Shown: positions 37,701 to 47,057, counted from the stretch's first letter. The stretch: DNA of 64,000 nucleotides from Bacteroidales bacterium (GCA_013376985.1 JACABB010000018.1:33459-97458), one strand, 5' to 3'. Numbers and translations are program-made. Notes: generated from the sequence alone by a model not told the origin.

Positions 37701-38920
37701 AAAGTTTTTAGTGTTTTATCGATACTCTTAATGTAATACTCCTCAGTGATATTGCACTTATCAAGCATTTCCTGAATTGTGTAGAATTTAACTGATGGAG
37801 ATAAGAATTTATCGAGGATGTGATATATTTGTGCCTGAACCTTTTCAATGTCAGCATTATTATCGAGTTCAATATCAGCACATACTGCAATTTCCTCAAC
37901 CTTTAATGCTCTTATTCTATAAAAATCCTCACAAAGATTACGGTTATCGTTTAATCTGGCTTTAACTTCTTTAAGTATTTGCTGAATTATCCTAACCTTT
38001 TCCTGATATTTTCGGATTAATCCAGTTTCGGAATCAAAAATGCACTCGTTGATTTTGCTATCAATAAATTCTAATCCATCAACTTCATTGTCATCCGAAT
38101 CATCTTTTATTACAAGATGTAAGGTTTTTTCATCAACAACTGTATAGGTTTCAAAGTAGTAATTATCAGGTAGATTGCTTATTTGAAATCCTATTTTGTT
38201 TTCGTTAATGGAATGTATAATAGAATCGAGATTGTCCCAATCAATTTTTTCGTCCCACCTTGGGCACTCCACTTCAATATCAATAACTAAACCATTTAAC
38301 TCTTCGTTATCTGAATTAATTGTTATTGGCAGTTCGCCTTTTATTGTGCTTTCATTCAAATCGCCATAGTAATCGCTTCGATCGAACTCAATTAGTATAT
38401 CGTAAAGTATTCCAACTCTAATTGCTTCCTGATCTGATGTTGCGATAGGTTTTGTATAGGTCAGCTTACTATTTTTAACATCGGCATAGAAAAAGGTTTC
38501 TGCCTCACTCGATTTATCAATCCATGCATTCTTAATGCCCAGCAATTCTGTATCGCTTGAATCAGGAATATCAACAGTAATGGCTGTATCAATTAGCAGT
38601 TTTCTATAGTCTTTTCTGGTTAAGGGGGCATTGTGGAGTATTTGCCTAGCAGTATAGAAGTTTTTAATGTTTTCTGTTTTAGAGCCATTCTGCTTAACGG
38701 CAATAATATCGTTGATAGGGTAGGAGGCTCGGTAGCCTAAGTCGGTAATGGCATAGCATAATGTTTCAAGGATTGTAATACCAGGATCATGAAGGTTGTA
38801 ATCGCTCCATATTTTCCCTGCCATTTCCTGAATATATTTTATCCCTTCCTCACGAAGAAGCTTATAATTCTGACTCTTTTGCTCTGGTGACTCTTTCGAT
38901 ATTTTTGTAATGTCTGCCAT
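34790..38920 (-). CDS. Large baseplate protein (Pvc12/Afp12-like)
   Basis: 1376 residues. The N-terminal YIQEMAGKIWSDYNLHDPGITILE and LCYAITDLGYRASYPI pieces are typical of the Afp12-type baseplate/gp6-like proteins of eCIS. The C-terminal region has FREGFHVIEHPLLRP-type and ILPYWPERFSNNDFRKMFEK motifs followed by RMEAPAHIFLRICWVN, also typical of this family in Bacteroidota. It should form the outer baseplate wedge that links the sheath to the fibres. It lies 11 bases upstream of the fibre gene and 56 bases downstream of the other baseplate gene on the same strand. Confidence 0.88.
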   Translation of the reverse strand: MADITKISKESPEQKSQNYKLLREEGIKYIQEMAGKIWSDYNLHDPGITILETLCYAITDLGYRASYPINDIIAVKQNGSKTENIKNFYTARQILHNAPLTRKDYRKLLIDTAITVDIPDSSDTELLGIKNAWIDKSSEAETFFYADVKNSKLTYTKPIATSDQEAIRVGILYDILIEFDRSDYYGDLNESTIKGELPITINSDNEELNGLVIDIEVECPRWDEKIDWDNLDSIIHSINENKIGFQISNLPDNYYFETYTVVDEKTLHLVIKDDSDDNEVDGLEFIDSKINECIFDSETGLIRKYQEKVRIIQQILKEVKARLNDNRNLCEDFYRIRALKVEEIAVCADIELDNNADIEKVQAQIYHILDKFLSPSVKFYTIQEMLDKCNITEEYYIKSIDKTLKTFTVYKDITEILSKSSTITVKNAVSNNGDYTVASVSINSYNSNYTDIKVNEDIPSEILVDGGIVSVTYKNAGDCLTIDTIFEGPPLEHGFIYDEELENANRKDVIHVSDLIQIIMDIPGVAAVKDIQIANVPQDNEDGKILSKNVKWCLKLAMEQNYVPRLSIELCKFRFFKDNIPFKANSEEVEDLLKDLNSSERDSKLISPKLDINIPCGDYKNIEEYASIQEEFPLIYGIGREGIPNQSRVSTSSKNKREAQVKQLKGYLMFFDQLLASYLSQLSHVKDLFSMNAEKDENGRYKIGRTYYTQPLFDIVPDVDALYADKSNHIEKLYAITEDQSTFSVRRNKFLDHLLARFSEQFSDYALSKYWHSDTSKSTDLIDDKLVFINSYPEISSNRGKAFNYKHPDNVWHIDNVSGLEKRVSLLMGIPPQSTDLLNFRDNFKITENKFEITNGTKTLLNNSDYESIEDLKKDLEVIIVKGIFKENFTFSTDGSNYYFHIDCIDNENKTRIIGTSEPNYYTSQEDAENDIDELVKILNNEFFNNLESSRNNITCPFENYLVFNKLGEILDEYQTYSFELYSKPFDFAAENLIVSGEVAVKASDLLTEKVDVQQKILGLLANIDGIKSFSESNLSFTIAGWDNEETRNSTISFIKSRFVNREGFHVIEHPLLRPKLRTIQVDIKNFGDLYYSIEAPVVEVKSSSNKIFVEGDHTIEFKTGNKTDTTTNYRYKTDQINSKIVIESAINHKSENTSEFKISEKTFANISDTDVNGTLSYPVNVHIDSIDKEGFLVLSPRKDGFYPKVSDKIEIKDSSSNINDGFYYVAKAESNKIMLVSDTLMPVILDNDCSTQIKDPYTCIASVILPYWPERFSNNDFRKMFEKTLRMEAPAHIFLRICWVNNNHMQILEEKYKRWIVENSKKIADEIAISNSLKELIEALYQLRNVYPVGTLYDPEEHETLQNTIILNNTMIGNA

Positions 38921-38976
38921 ACCGTGTATGGAATAAAATTAAATTTTTGATCAATTTTTATTATGAATCATACTTA

Positions 38977-41900
38977 CTATTTACCGCACGAGCAATCGTC
39001 CCTTGAAGGGATTGTAACATCATACTGCTCGTTATCATCACAATCGCATAGTTTCTCATCTATTATCTCTATTTTATGCTCCTTGGCTGATGTTAGAATA
39101 GATGCTGATGTTGTTGTTTCGGCATACTCAATGTCTGCCGATTCAGTTCCATCATTGGCTATTAAACTCATTTTGAAACAGGTGACATAATCAACATAAT
39201 CCCGTTCCTCAATAAAGTTGAGAATTTTTGATTTGTGAATTTTGCCACCAAAAACCACATCCGATTCTGAGTCGAATGCCCAGGGGGCAAGGAAAGAGAT
39301 AATATCGGAGTTTAGCTGATTATGGTAGTAGCCAGGATCTTTGAGTTTTTGAAATTTAACCTTGAAATCAACCCTAATTTCCTCGAAAATGGGATTCATT
39401 ACAAATAGACTTAAATTCTCAGAACAGATGCTTTGTTTAGCCTTATCCTCATTTCCTTTTATAAAATCGTTAATTTCAGTTAAGGTGTTTAAACTTGTTT
39501 TAGGTTTAAGTAAATCAACTGCATTTGTGTTTCGAACGTTTGAGATTACAATAAGAGTCACATTTCCCGGTGCCATTTCGGCAAATGATCCGTTGCTATA
39601 TTTAGTATGATTTAGGCATTTAACCTTATAGATTGATGGAAAAGCACCTAGAACGAGCCTTTCGTAATCCCAAATTGTAATTGCTCTTGATTTATGCCTT
39701 AGCCTTTCACTTACACGTGTGTAAAAATCGCTATACTGCTCCTTAATTTCCCCACCAAATGAGGAGTATGGCTGTGTAATTTTGCTAATTGATGCCTTAC
39801 TATCCTTGAATTTCTTAATGGTTTCTTCGGCAAGTGGTTTTTTTAGATAATTTGGATCGTTGCCATTATCAACAAAACTAGCGGTTACGGCTTGTGTATT
39901 TATACTTATGAGGTCTGCTATTGCTTTGGATGATTTTTCAGCCGATACTTTTATCCAAAATAAATCTGGGGTTAATACTGTATTGTCGGAATTAATTGTT
40001 TTGGGAAGGCTTAAACTTACAATCCCAGATGTTGTTAGTTTGTCAGTTGTGTTGGACAGGATATTATTTTTATCAATTAATTTCCATTCGTTATTTTCAA
40101 GATATGACCATTGAGGTGTTTCTGTTTTTAAGTCAGGGTCGGGGCTGCCCTCTGAAACCTTGAATAGTATTGATATATTTTGTGGTGGTTCTAAATCACT
40201 TAATCCAATATACAAAGTGCCTTCATCTTCATACTGAGGGAGAAGAAAGTTCTGAGATTTTGTAGTTAGAACCTCTTCTACTCCAAAAGGATGTATATGG
40301 AAGAATTGTTCCACTCTATCCTCAAAGTCACTGTCATCTAATTCAATTAAAGAGATATTTTCACTTGATGTGTAGTCAAGGGAAAGTTCTTTAAAGGTTG
40401 GAGTATATGGTTCATTAGGTAATAGAGGGTCTGCTTTTGTATTAACACTAGTTAATATTGCACTTGTAAAACTGGTTTGATAACCAAAGTGTCCAAAATT
40501 AGCGTTGTTGAGTTCCAATTTTAGAAAGCCACGCTGGGTTGTTTCATCGTAAACTTTGCTTTCTAGTAAAGCTTCATTCCTTGCTATACCTAGGTTTGAA
40601 TCCTTTGTTATTGCATTAATTTTAACCTGCTTATCGGTAGGAAGTGGCTTATTATCTTGAATTGCAGCTCCATTTTCATCGGTAAATAAAGCTGTTTGAT
40701 CATTAACCATTACCCATTCCTTACTATCTAGGTATGATATTTTTACCTTAAACTTTGAGTTAGCTCTTAGGGAACCATCGCTAGAATCTTTGTAATATTT
40801 ATAATAATCCTGAAATCCTAATAAATTAGTTGGGAGTTTATCCCATTTAATATTTAAATCTATTGAATCAGGTTTTTTCTGGAATATTTCCCAGCTGCCA
40901 ATATAAAAACTGGAACCGATAGCTGGTTTATTGGTAAATGGCAGGAATGGTTTTGATGGTTTTAGCTCGGAGAAATCATTTTGTAGGGTTAAATTTTTTA
41001 CACCTGTAACTTCTACTTTAATTTCGGCTTTTACAATTTTAAGTTTCTTTAAATGAGCATATATGTATGTATTTATTATCTCTTCGGTACTAATAATAAT
41101 TTTTTCTACAGGCCATTCGGTATTAATTGTATCGAGCAGAACCTCTTTATTATATTTTACAATGGCTTTTTTATCCTTAAAAAGGGTTCTTTTAATTATT
41201 AGTTGTTTCTTTTTTAGATCAATGGTTGTGCTGTGGTAATCTTTACGGAAAGAGTACTTTATATCGTTCAGTTTGTCAATGCCAAATCCATAAATCTTTA
41301 GTAGCTCGGATGTATTGGTAAATTTCTTGCCTGGTAATTTATCCCTTTCGTCGATAATTCTTTGAGCAACGCGAATTCCAATATCATAATCCCTAATCTG
41401 ATTTCCATATCCCGTATTTGGATCGTCAAAAACAGGACCTTGCTGAGGCTCGATGCCAGCAATATTTTCAGGTTTTTTAGCGTTATTAAGAAATTCTAAC
41501 GCCTTTTCTTCCGAGTAGCTGCTATCCTGATCTATTGCTTCAATCCATTCTTTTTCGCCACTGAAAAAGGCTCTAATGGATTTATCAATGTTAAAATAAT
41601 TTGAATCAAGTATATCTGCAAGTGGCTCTGAATCGTTAAATGTTAAAGTAAGTATTACAGTTCTATTGCCTTCGGCTAAGAAAAGGATAGGTGACGCAAA
41701 TGCAAAACCTATATTTGCAAATTGCCTATTGGATGTATATCCTTCATTATCATTTGAATATGAGAATATGGGAAGGCCAAAGGTTTTCCAGCTTAAGTCT
41801 TCGGTTTCAATTTCAGTACCCAGCCCATCGGCTGAATTTGCTATAGGTGAGGCGTATAGACAATAATTTGGTGCTAACTTGCCTAATATGTTACTTTTAT

Positions 41901-42456
41901 TGCAGAAAAGAGCTTTTAACTCCTTTACTTTTGCTTTGTTTACAACAATTTCCTTATCGGTTTCATATATTATTTCAACACCAGTTGAATCCTTTCCTGC
42001 TTTCAGTTTTGTTCCTTTATCGATTTTAAATGAAGTGGTTACGTGCTTTGCAAGTTCAAATATTAGGAATACCTGATCGGCTACCGCAGGTTTTTCCGAT
42101 AGCTGCAAAACTTCTTTATAGTAAAAATCGATATGTTTCTTGGTTAGTTGGTTTAGATCATCCTGCGCATACTTGAAAAGTTTCAGAAAGGCTATAAATA
42201 ATGCATAATGTGGTTCTGTTAATTGATTTTTAGAGTCAATGGATTTGTTAAAAAACTCTTCCCAATTACCTTTTATATCATTATTAATATTAAAGAAGTT
42301 TATCTCTTTGGCGTATTGCTTTACAAATTCAATTAAATCTCCCATACTACGCTCATCAACTGCAATATATCCAGGTAGCAATGCTTTAAGTAAGCGTTGC
42401 TGTTGGCTTGTGCCATCTCTTTTTAAAGGGTTCTTATCGCAACAATTCTGGCTCAT
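38977..42456 (-). CDS. Large baseplate protein (Pvc11/Afp11, gpJ-like)
   Basis: 1159 residues. The C-terminal region is the recognisable J-like/gp6 wedge part: FYTRVSERLRHKSRAITIWD, YERLVLGAFPSIYKVKCLNH, and FEEIRVDFKVKFQK. The middle holds an unusual helix-hairpin-helix-like insertion (about residues 355-396: VAQRIIDERDKLPGKKF, LLKIYGFGIDKLNDIK). Both ends are cysteine-rich (MSQNCCDKN; CDCDDNE...DDCSCGK). The protein should form the baseplate ring together with the Pvc12-like protein. It starts one base after the gp25-like gene stops, so the pair is translationally coupled. Confidence 0.9.
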   Translation of the reverse strand: MSQNCCDKNPLKRDGTSQQQRLLKALLPGYIAVDERSMGDLIEFVKQYAKEINFFNINNDIKGNWEEFFNKSIDSKNQLTEPHYALFIAFLKLFKYAQDDLNQLTKKHIDFYYKEVLQLSEKPAVADQVFLIFELAKHVTTSFKIDKGTKLKAGKDSTGVEIIYETDKEIVVNKAKVKELKALFCNKSNILGKLAPNYCLYASPIANSADGLGTEIETEDLSWKTFGLPIFSYSNDNEGYTSNRQFANIGFAFASPILFLAEGNRTVILTLTFNDSEPLADILDSNYFNIDKSIRAFFSGEKEWIEAIDQDSSYSEEKALEFLNNAKKPENIAGIEPQQGPVFDDPNTGYGNQIRDYDIGIRVAQRIIDERDKLPGKKFTNTSELLKIYGFGIDKLNDIKYSFRKDYHSTTIDLKKKQLIIKRTLFKDKKAIVKYNKEVLLDTINTEWPVEKIIISTEEIINTYIYAHLKKLKIVKAEIKVEVTGVKNLTLQNDFSELKPSKPFLPFTNKPAIGSSFYIGSWEIFQKKPDSIDLNIKWDKLPTNLLGFQDYYKYYKDSSDGSLRANSKFKVKISYLDSKEWVMVNDQTALFTDENGAAIQDNKPLPTDKQVKINAITKDSNLGIARNEALLESKVYDETTQRGFLKLELNNANFGHFGYQTSFTSAILTSVNTKADPLLPNEPYTPTFKELSLDYTSSENISLIELDDSDFEDRVEQFFHIHPFGVEEVLTTKSQNFLLPQYEDEGTLYIGLSDLEPPQNISILFKVSEGSPDPDLKTETPQWSYLENNEWKLIDKNNILSNTTDKLTTSGIVSLSLPKTINSDNTVLTPDLFWIKVSAEKSSKAIADLISINTQAVTASFVDNGNDPNYLKKPLAEETIKKFKDSKASISKITQPYSSFGGEIKEQYSDFYTRVSERLRHKSRAITIWDYERLVLGAFPSIYKVKCLNHTKYSNGSFAEMAPGNVTLIVISNVRNTNAVDLLKPKTSLNTLTEINDFIKGNEDKAKQSICSENLSLFVMNPIFEEIRVDFKVKFQKLKDPGYYHNQLNSDIISFLAPWAFDSESDVVFGGKIHKSKILNFIEERDYVDYVTCFKMSLIANDGTESADIEYAETTTSASILTSAKEHKIEIIDEKLCDCDDNEQYDVTIPSRDDCSCGK

Positions 42457-42457
42457 A

Positions 42458-42886
42458 TTAAATGTCGGTTCCTTCGTTTATATAGTATGGATAAACTAAG
42501 TTTGTTCTAGTATTGGTGGCGGAAACAGTATAATCAACAGTAACTTGAATAATCCCATTTTCTAAATCGGGTGTAAGATCTATATCATTAATTGTTACCC
42601 TTGATTCATGGTATAAGAAGGCTCGTTTTAACCTGTTGGTTATCATGGTTAAACTGGTAATATCAATTTTCTCAAAAAGCAAATCCTCTAAGTTTGAACC
42701 AAAATCGGGATGCATAACCCTTTCACCCAAAGTGGTATTTAATATTATTTGAATGCTTTCAGCGATATCCTGTTCATCCTCAACTAATTCCACTGTAAAG
42801 CTGCTATCAACAAAAGTTACAGGGAATTTCCACCCTCTCCCTAAAAAGCTATTGCTTACATTGATGTTATTATCATTATTATCCAT
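42458..42886 (-). CDS. Baseplate wedge protein, gp25/GPW-like (Pvc9-like)
   Basis: 142 residues with the GPW_gp25 pattern: LVEDEQDIAESIQIILNTT, GERVMHPDFGSNLEDLLFE and an ITNRLKRAFLYHESRVTI segment leading to the terminal strands. In T4, T6SS and eCIS particles, gp25 nucleates sheath assembly at the baseplate. It lies 12 bases after the PAAR gene and one base before the Pvc11-like gene. The usual EPR core is replaced by the GERVMHPDFG sequence. Confidence 0.93.
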   Translation of the reverse strand: MDNNDNNINVSNSFLGRGWKFPVTFVDSSFTVELVEDEQDIAESIQIILNTTLGERVMHPDFGSNLEDLLFEKIDITSLTMITNRLKRAFLYHESRVTINDIDLTPDLENGIIQVTVDYTVSATNTRTNLVYPYYINEGTDI

Positions 42887-42898
42887 ATGAATTCTATT

Positions 42899-43177
42899 TT
42901 ACCCTATCATTACAGTTGGTTCACCCACTGCGGCAGATGCTCCACATATACAAGCATCTCCAACCCTAATAGCTGGTTTTCCACCAATTAATACAGTTGC
43001 ACTTCCCATAGGAAATGGGCTGGATGTTGGTTGATGCGCATTTGGGGGTAATGAGCATACATGATTGTCGCCAGCAACTGAGGCAGGCATGCCTCCAATT
43101 AAAACAGTTGCTTCACCTGGTCCTACTATTGTTCCACCATGATTAGTAACATCTCCAACTCTTGCTGCTGCTGGCAT
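42899..43177 (-). CDS. PAAR-like spike tip (Pvc10-like)
   Basis: 92 residues with PAAR repeats: PAAARVGDVTNHGG, TVLIGGMPASVAGD, ATVLIGGKPAIRVGD and the final EPTVMIG. Histidines and cysteines (HGG, HVCS, ACICG) can bind the metal ion that sharpens the tip. It should cap the VgrG-like spike. It lies 13 bases after the spike gene. No extension that could carry a toxin is fused to it, so effectors are probably carried elsewhere in the particle. Confidence 0.94.
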   Translation of the reverse strand: MPAAARVGDVTNHGGTIVGPGEATVLIGGMPASVAGDNHVCSLPPNAHQPTSSPFPMGSATVLIGGKPAIRVGDACICGASAAVGEPTVMIG

Positions 43178-43190
43178 AAATACTTTTATT

Positions 43191-44951
43191 TTAGTTAATT
43201 GCTACAACAGAGCCTTTCAACACGGCTTGACCGCTAGTTGATAGTTCTGCTCCACTACTTCCTTCTGCCTTATACTGGGCACTAGCTTTACTTGAAACGT
43301 TAGTTCCCTCAATCTTAATATCTCCACTGGCTTTTAGAATCAAATCCTTAGCGCTTTCAATGGTAATTCCATCGGCGTTCATTTGAACCTTATTGCCATT
43401 CTCATCCTCTAGTTTAATCCCCTTTTCATCGTCGCTCACTAAAAGGATATTTTTATTAGGTGTTTCAATGGTTAAACTCTTTTTTTCATCGTTAAACATT
43501 AGTTTAACTTTTTCTTTTGTAACAAAGCCTTTTTCATAGTTATCTTCGGTCGGTTCAACTGGCGATGGTAGCGCACTACTATGAAGCATTCCAAGTATTA
43601 CGGGATCACGAGGATCGTCATTAATAAAGCCTACAATAACCTCATCGTCAACATAGGGTCTGAAGAATGAACCACGGCTATCTCCAGCATCAAGTGTGGC
43701 TACTCTTGCCCAAACACCATCATCCTCGGTACTTATGACAGGTATTTTGACTCTAACCCGAAATTCTCCATCAGGATCTTCATGGATATTGGTAACAATG
43801 GCAATATGCAACCCTTGTATTGGGGGTAATATTGCCGACGCTGGTCGTTCAATAATGTTGTCGTATTTATGGGCATACGATTGTTCCGATAAACCAAATT
43901 GGATATTTGTTCTCCATTTGATGTTAGATGCTACAGTATGGGTTATTGCCGAAACAAAAGCCTTACCGTTAAATCGATCTCCGAATCCACCCAACTCAAT
44001 AATATCACCAGGTTTGATATCACTGAAGCCAATAATTTGAACATGTCCCTGAATTTTAGCAAGTCGGCTTCGTAACAGCCTAGTGTTTGCCCATGATTGT
44101 AACTCTTCGGTAATAACTTGCCCGGAGTGCTGCATTTCAAAGTTTTCGAGCCCAATGATACCTGCTAAATCAGAGCCCGTGATATTACCCTGCTCTGTTA
44201 ATCCTGGATCTTCGCCGCTGGATTCAATTACTGCCTGACTTGTATAATCCCATGATTTACTCTTGGTTGCAGTGTATTGATTACGGACATCCATTTCGGC
44301 TTCAAACTCAAAAACGTTGTCGCCATGAAATAGTTTTACTATGGGATCTGCTGATAAATCAGGTGCTTTAATGGTTATTGTCCCGTCGTCAACGAATACT
44401 AGCTGACCGTTTACATCGGCTCTTGAGAGAATAAAGTCCCAGTCGGTGCAGTAATACTGAACCATTTCCTTATGTTGAAGATCGGTTGCTTCAACATCTG
44501 CTTGAAGATCAGGGTAATCAGAAAGAACCTCCTCGATGATATCGCTATCAGTAGCATCGGCGAAATATTTATTTTTTCGACCTATTGTCATTTTAACACC
44601 CACATCTTTCATTTCGAGGATGAGCTCGGAATTCTGTTCGCTTCTAAATTTTATTCCATGTTTAATGACAATTCCTTTAAATATAGGATCTTCAATACTA
44701 TGATAGCCGGCATGAATTTCGATTTCAGCTCCTGGAATAAAATCTTCACTGGCGCTAAGTTCAAAATCCTCTTTTGCCATATTACCATCGCTTAGTACAA
44801 GTCTGGCTGTTGGGATTTTATTTACGGCTTTGCTGACGGCAATAGACACAATGGCAATATTAGTAGCTAATTCAGTTCCATTCGTGAAAATTCTGAATGT
44901 TGCTAAATCAGTACTTGCCTGTGTTGGTATTGTTCTACTCTCGTCTGTCAT
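43191..44951 (-). CDS. VgrG-like central spike (Pvc8/Afp8-like)
   Basis: 586 residues. The N-terminal part has the gp27-like hub fold (ILSRADVNGQLVFVDDGTI, HSGQVITEELQSWANTRLLR). The OB-fold gp5-like part follows (DPDGEFRVRVKIPVIS, GVWARVATLDAGD, FFRPYVDDEVIVGFINDDPR). The C-terminal beta-prism repeats run from KVQMNADGITIESAKDLILK to the end. It forms the trimeric needle below the PAAR tip and pierces the target membrane. Its start overlaps the LysM gene stop by four bases (ATGA). Confidence 0.95.
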   Translation of the reverse strand: MTDESRTIPTQASTDLATFRIFTNGTELATNIAIVSIAVSKAVNKIPTARLVLSDGNMAKEDFELSASEDFIPGAEIEIHAGYHSIEDPIFKGIVIKHGIKFRSEQNSELILEMKDVGVKMTIGRKNKYFADATDSDIIEEVLSDYPDLQADVEATDLQHKEMVQYYCTDWDFILSRADVNGQLVFVDDGTITIKAPDLSADPIVKLFHGDNVFEFEAEMDVRNQYTATKSKSWDYTSQAVIESSGEDPGLTEQGNITGSDLAGIIGLENFEMQHSGQVITEELQSWANTRLLRSRLAKIQGHVQIIGFSDIKPGDIIELGGFGDRFNGKAFVSAITHTVASNIKWRTNIQFGLSEQSYAHKYDNIIERPASAILPPIQGLHIAIVTNIHEDPDGEFRVRVKIPVISTEDDGVWARVATLDAGDSRGSFFRPYVDDEVIVGFINDDPRDPVILGMLHSSALPSPVEPTEDNYEKGFVTKEKVKLMFNDEKKSLTIETPNKNILLVSDDEKGIKLEDENGNKVQMNADGITIESAKDLILKASGDIKIEGTNVSSKASAQYKAEGSSGAELSTSGQAVLKGSVVAIN

Positions 44952-45757
44952 GCCGATTTATTGCTTTTATCGATTGGTGGAAGAATAATTCTTTGTCCAA
45001 CCTTTAACTTTCTAAAGTTTGTGATTTGGTTAATTTTTGCTAGTTCTAAATAGTATGAACAATCTCCGTAAATCCTTTGCGATATTAATGGTAATGTGTC
45101 GCCCTCTTTCACTATTCTGTAATGTGTTAGGTCAGGGGATTCTGTTTTCTGTTTTAAAGCTTCTTCTTCCTTTGAAATGCTTTCAACAAAATTTGCAGAA
45201 AGTGTTGCCCTAATGGGTAATCCGCTAGTGTTAAATAGTTTATAGTTAACGGTAGCACTATCAAGCACGCCTCTGAATTCAAATGCACCCCAATTAATTT
45301 GCAAATAATGAGGTTGATGAGTTTCTCCCTTGACTGTACCTGTAATCCTAAAGAATTCGGAAATTGCTGTTTCTACATGTCTTTGCCCAGAATCATTGGG
45401 ACTTGTTGCAATAATTAGGTCGGTTGCGTCAGAAATTTTTGCACTTTCAGCAAGCGTTTTGTTTGTACTGGTAAAGGTGCCAGGTTTATTTTTACTTGAA
45501 GGAGATGCACCAGTGGCATCGAACATAAATTCGAAAGTAACTTTTGAGGAGATAACTGCCCTAAAGGATTTTTCTTTGCTATTTGAGTTAACGTTTTTCT
45601 CTGGCAACCATTTTGAGTTCCGTGATTCTGAATATGAAGTAGGATTATATAGTACCAAGAAGCATTCTGTGGCAGTTTTGTAATCCCCTTTTTCAAATGC
45701 TGTTATTCGTAACTTCTCTAGACCACCTTGAACCGTTAATAAATCGCTGAGTCCCAT
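44948..45757 (-). CDS. LysM baseplate hub protein (Pvc7/Afp7-like)
   Basis: 269 residues from the ATG at 45757. The TTG three bases earlier is a weaker start, and the ATG overlaps the previous stop as TGATG. Residues 1-190 carry the CIS tube-adaptor domain (LRITAFEKGDYKTATECFLV, YNPTSYSESRN). The C-terminal LysM module (about 215-262) has YRIVKEGDTLPLISQRIYGD and LKVGQRIILPP. In gp53-type baseplate proteins this LysM-like module contacts other baseplate parts rather than peptidoglycan. It links the tube to the spike. Confidence 0.94.
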   Translation of the reverse strand: MGLSDLLTVQGGLEKLRITAFEKGDYKTATECFLVLYNPTSYSESRNSKWLPEKNVNSNSKEKSFRAVISSKVTFEFMFDATGASPSSKNKPGTFTSTNKTLAESAKISDATDLIIATSPNDSGQRHVETAISEFFRITGTVKGETHQPHYLQINWGAFEFRGVLDSATVNYKLFNTSGLPIRATLSANFVESISKEEEALKQKTESPDLTHYRIVKEGDTLPLISQRIYGDCSYYLELAKINQITNFRKLKVGQRIILPPIDKSNKSA

Positions 45758-45921
45758 CAACGTTCGTTTTTATTGTTTATAATTCCGAGCAATTGAATTA
45801 TCTCTTCGGATGAAGCGTTGTCCTCATCACCAAAAGAGGCATTTTTTGCAGTTCTTACCTCCTTTTGATTTTCAGACTCCACGTAAGCCCTAATTATCAA
45901 TTCTCTAATTTCAACAGGCAT
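45757..45921 (-). CDS. Small DUF5908 protein (Pvc6 position)
   Basis: 54 residues: starts MPVEIRELIIRAYVES and ends IIQLLGIINNKNER. It matches the DUF5908 pattern (MPIEIRELvIrA at the start), a small protein regularly found between the tube and LysM genes of Bacteroidota eCIS operons, where PVC has Pvc6. The stop codon overlaps the next start as TGATG, so the two are translationally coupled. Its role is unknown, and it is too short to be called by default length cut-offs. Confidence 0.88.
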   Translation of the reverse strand: MPVEIRELIIRAYVESENQKEVRTAKNASFGDEDNASSEEIIQLLGIINNKNER

Positions 45922-45969
45922 ATTTTAAGTTTTTACTTTTGGTGCAACTACTTACACCATTTTAGCTGA

Positions 45970-46440
45970 TTATTTAACCAATGAAATAAGATCTGTTACA
46001 TCAATACGTTTGTAGTATTGATATGATAGTTCAACCGTTTCGATAAATACTTTATTTTCCATAGCATTTAAATCGGAAAAGGTCCATTTCACAGGTATTG
46101 CATTAACAAAATTCCACGCCTGAATAGGAATGTGTAAATCATTTAAGAGGATAACAGTAACGTCGCTGGGTTCAAATTTGAACCCTTCTATTGAGTCATT
46201 GAACCATTGCATTAGCTGCGATCCTATTAGCATTCCACGTTCTAATATGAGGTTTGAAAATGAGGGAGGGTTTGGGAGGCGATGTTTAAACCTATTTTCG
46301 CCTCCTTCCTGATATTCCTCTGTGTTAATTGTTGAGTTTATCCCTGATACTTTCTGAAATCCAATATCTGGAATGCCTTTATGCAATTTTTCAAAGCGTA
46401 CAAAGTAATGAAACCCCGTTGGTGGATAGTATAATGCCAT
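45970..46440 (-). CDS. Inner tube protein (Pvc5/Pvc1-like, gp19)
   Basis: 156 residues of the T4-like gp19 tube family: GFHYFVRFEKLHKG, FQKVSGINSTINTEEYQEGG, LPNPPSFSNLILERGML, and AWNFVNAIPVKWTFSDLNA followed by the terminal VFIETVELSYQYYKRI strand. Probably the baseplate-proximal tube ring (Pvc5/Pvc1-type second tube). It is the longer of two tube proteins. The 134-base gap upstream separates it from the other tube gene; no feature was seen there. Confidence 0.92.
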   Translation of the reverse strand: MALYYPPTGFHYFVRFEKLHKGIPDIGFQKVSGINSTINTEEYQEGGENRFKHRLPNPPSFSNLILERGMLIGSQLMQWFNDSIEGFKFEPSDVTVILLNDLHIPIQAWNFVNAIPVKWTFSDLNAMENKVFIETVELSYQYYKRIDVTDLISLVK

Positions 46441-46574
46441 AATAAGCTACAATAGAATAATTTCGAACCTGTTCAGTAGATTTAAATAGCAATATCTCAT
46501 TCAACTATGTGTGTATTAGAACCCAAAGGTTTATAAAAGACAGAGTTTAGAGATGGATTGTATTTAAATTAGTA

Positions 46575-47009
46575 CTACGAGAATTCAATTGTAAGCCCTT
46601 CGTGACAAAGTTCAATGCTTTCCACAGCTACTTCGTTTCCTGTAGATTTTAATGAAGGTCCATCAACTTTGCAAGGCCAAGCATCTTTCACCTTCCATGA
46701 AGCTACTGGAGCATGTTCCTCATTTAGTAGGCTAATGGTAAGATCTCTACGGGTTATACTATTTTTTTTAACAGTGTTAAGCCATTGGAAGAATTCATTA
46801 TCGCCCTTAAATATTCCTCGTTTTAAGGTTATGTTTGAGTATTTTGGTATTCCAGGCATTTTTGTAACCTGATATTCTGGTGAGCTACCTTCGCGATAAT
46901 CGATGCTTTGAAGTTCTACATTTAACCCAGATACTTCGGTAAATCCTATTCTTGTACCTCCCCACTCAACTTGGAAATGGAAGGCTGATACTGGATAATT
47001 TGTTGCCAT
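46575..47009 (-). CDS. Inner tube protein (Pvc1/Afp1-like, gp19)
   Basis: 144 residues, gp19 family: VSAFHFQVEWGGTRIGFTEV, SGLNVELQSIDYREGSSPE, MPGIPKYSNITLKRGIFKG, ASWKVKDAWPCKVDGPSLKS and VAVESIELCHEGL. It is probably the main tube subunit that stacks inside the sheath and holds cargo. It lies directly after the sheath genes on the same strand, as in other eCIS loci. Confidence 0.93.
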   Translation of the reverse strand: MATNYPVSAFHFQVEWGGTRIGFTEVSGLNVELQSIDYREGSSPEYQVTKMPGIPKYSNITLKRGIFKGDNEFFQWLNTVKKNSITRRDLTISLLNEEHAPVASWKVKDAWPCKVDGPSLKSTGNEVAVESIELCHEGLTIEFS

Positions 47010-47057
47010 GATTATAATTTTTATAGTTAATAATTTTAGTTCTAGTTAATGGTATTG

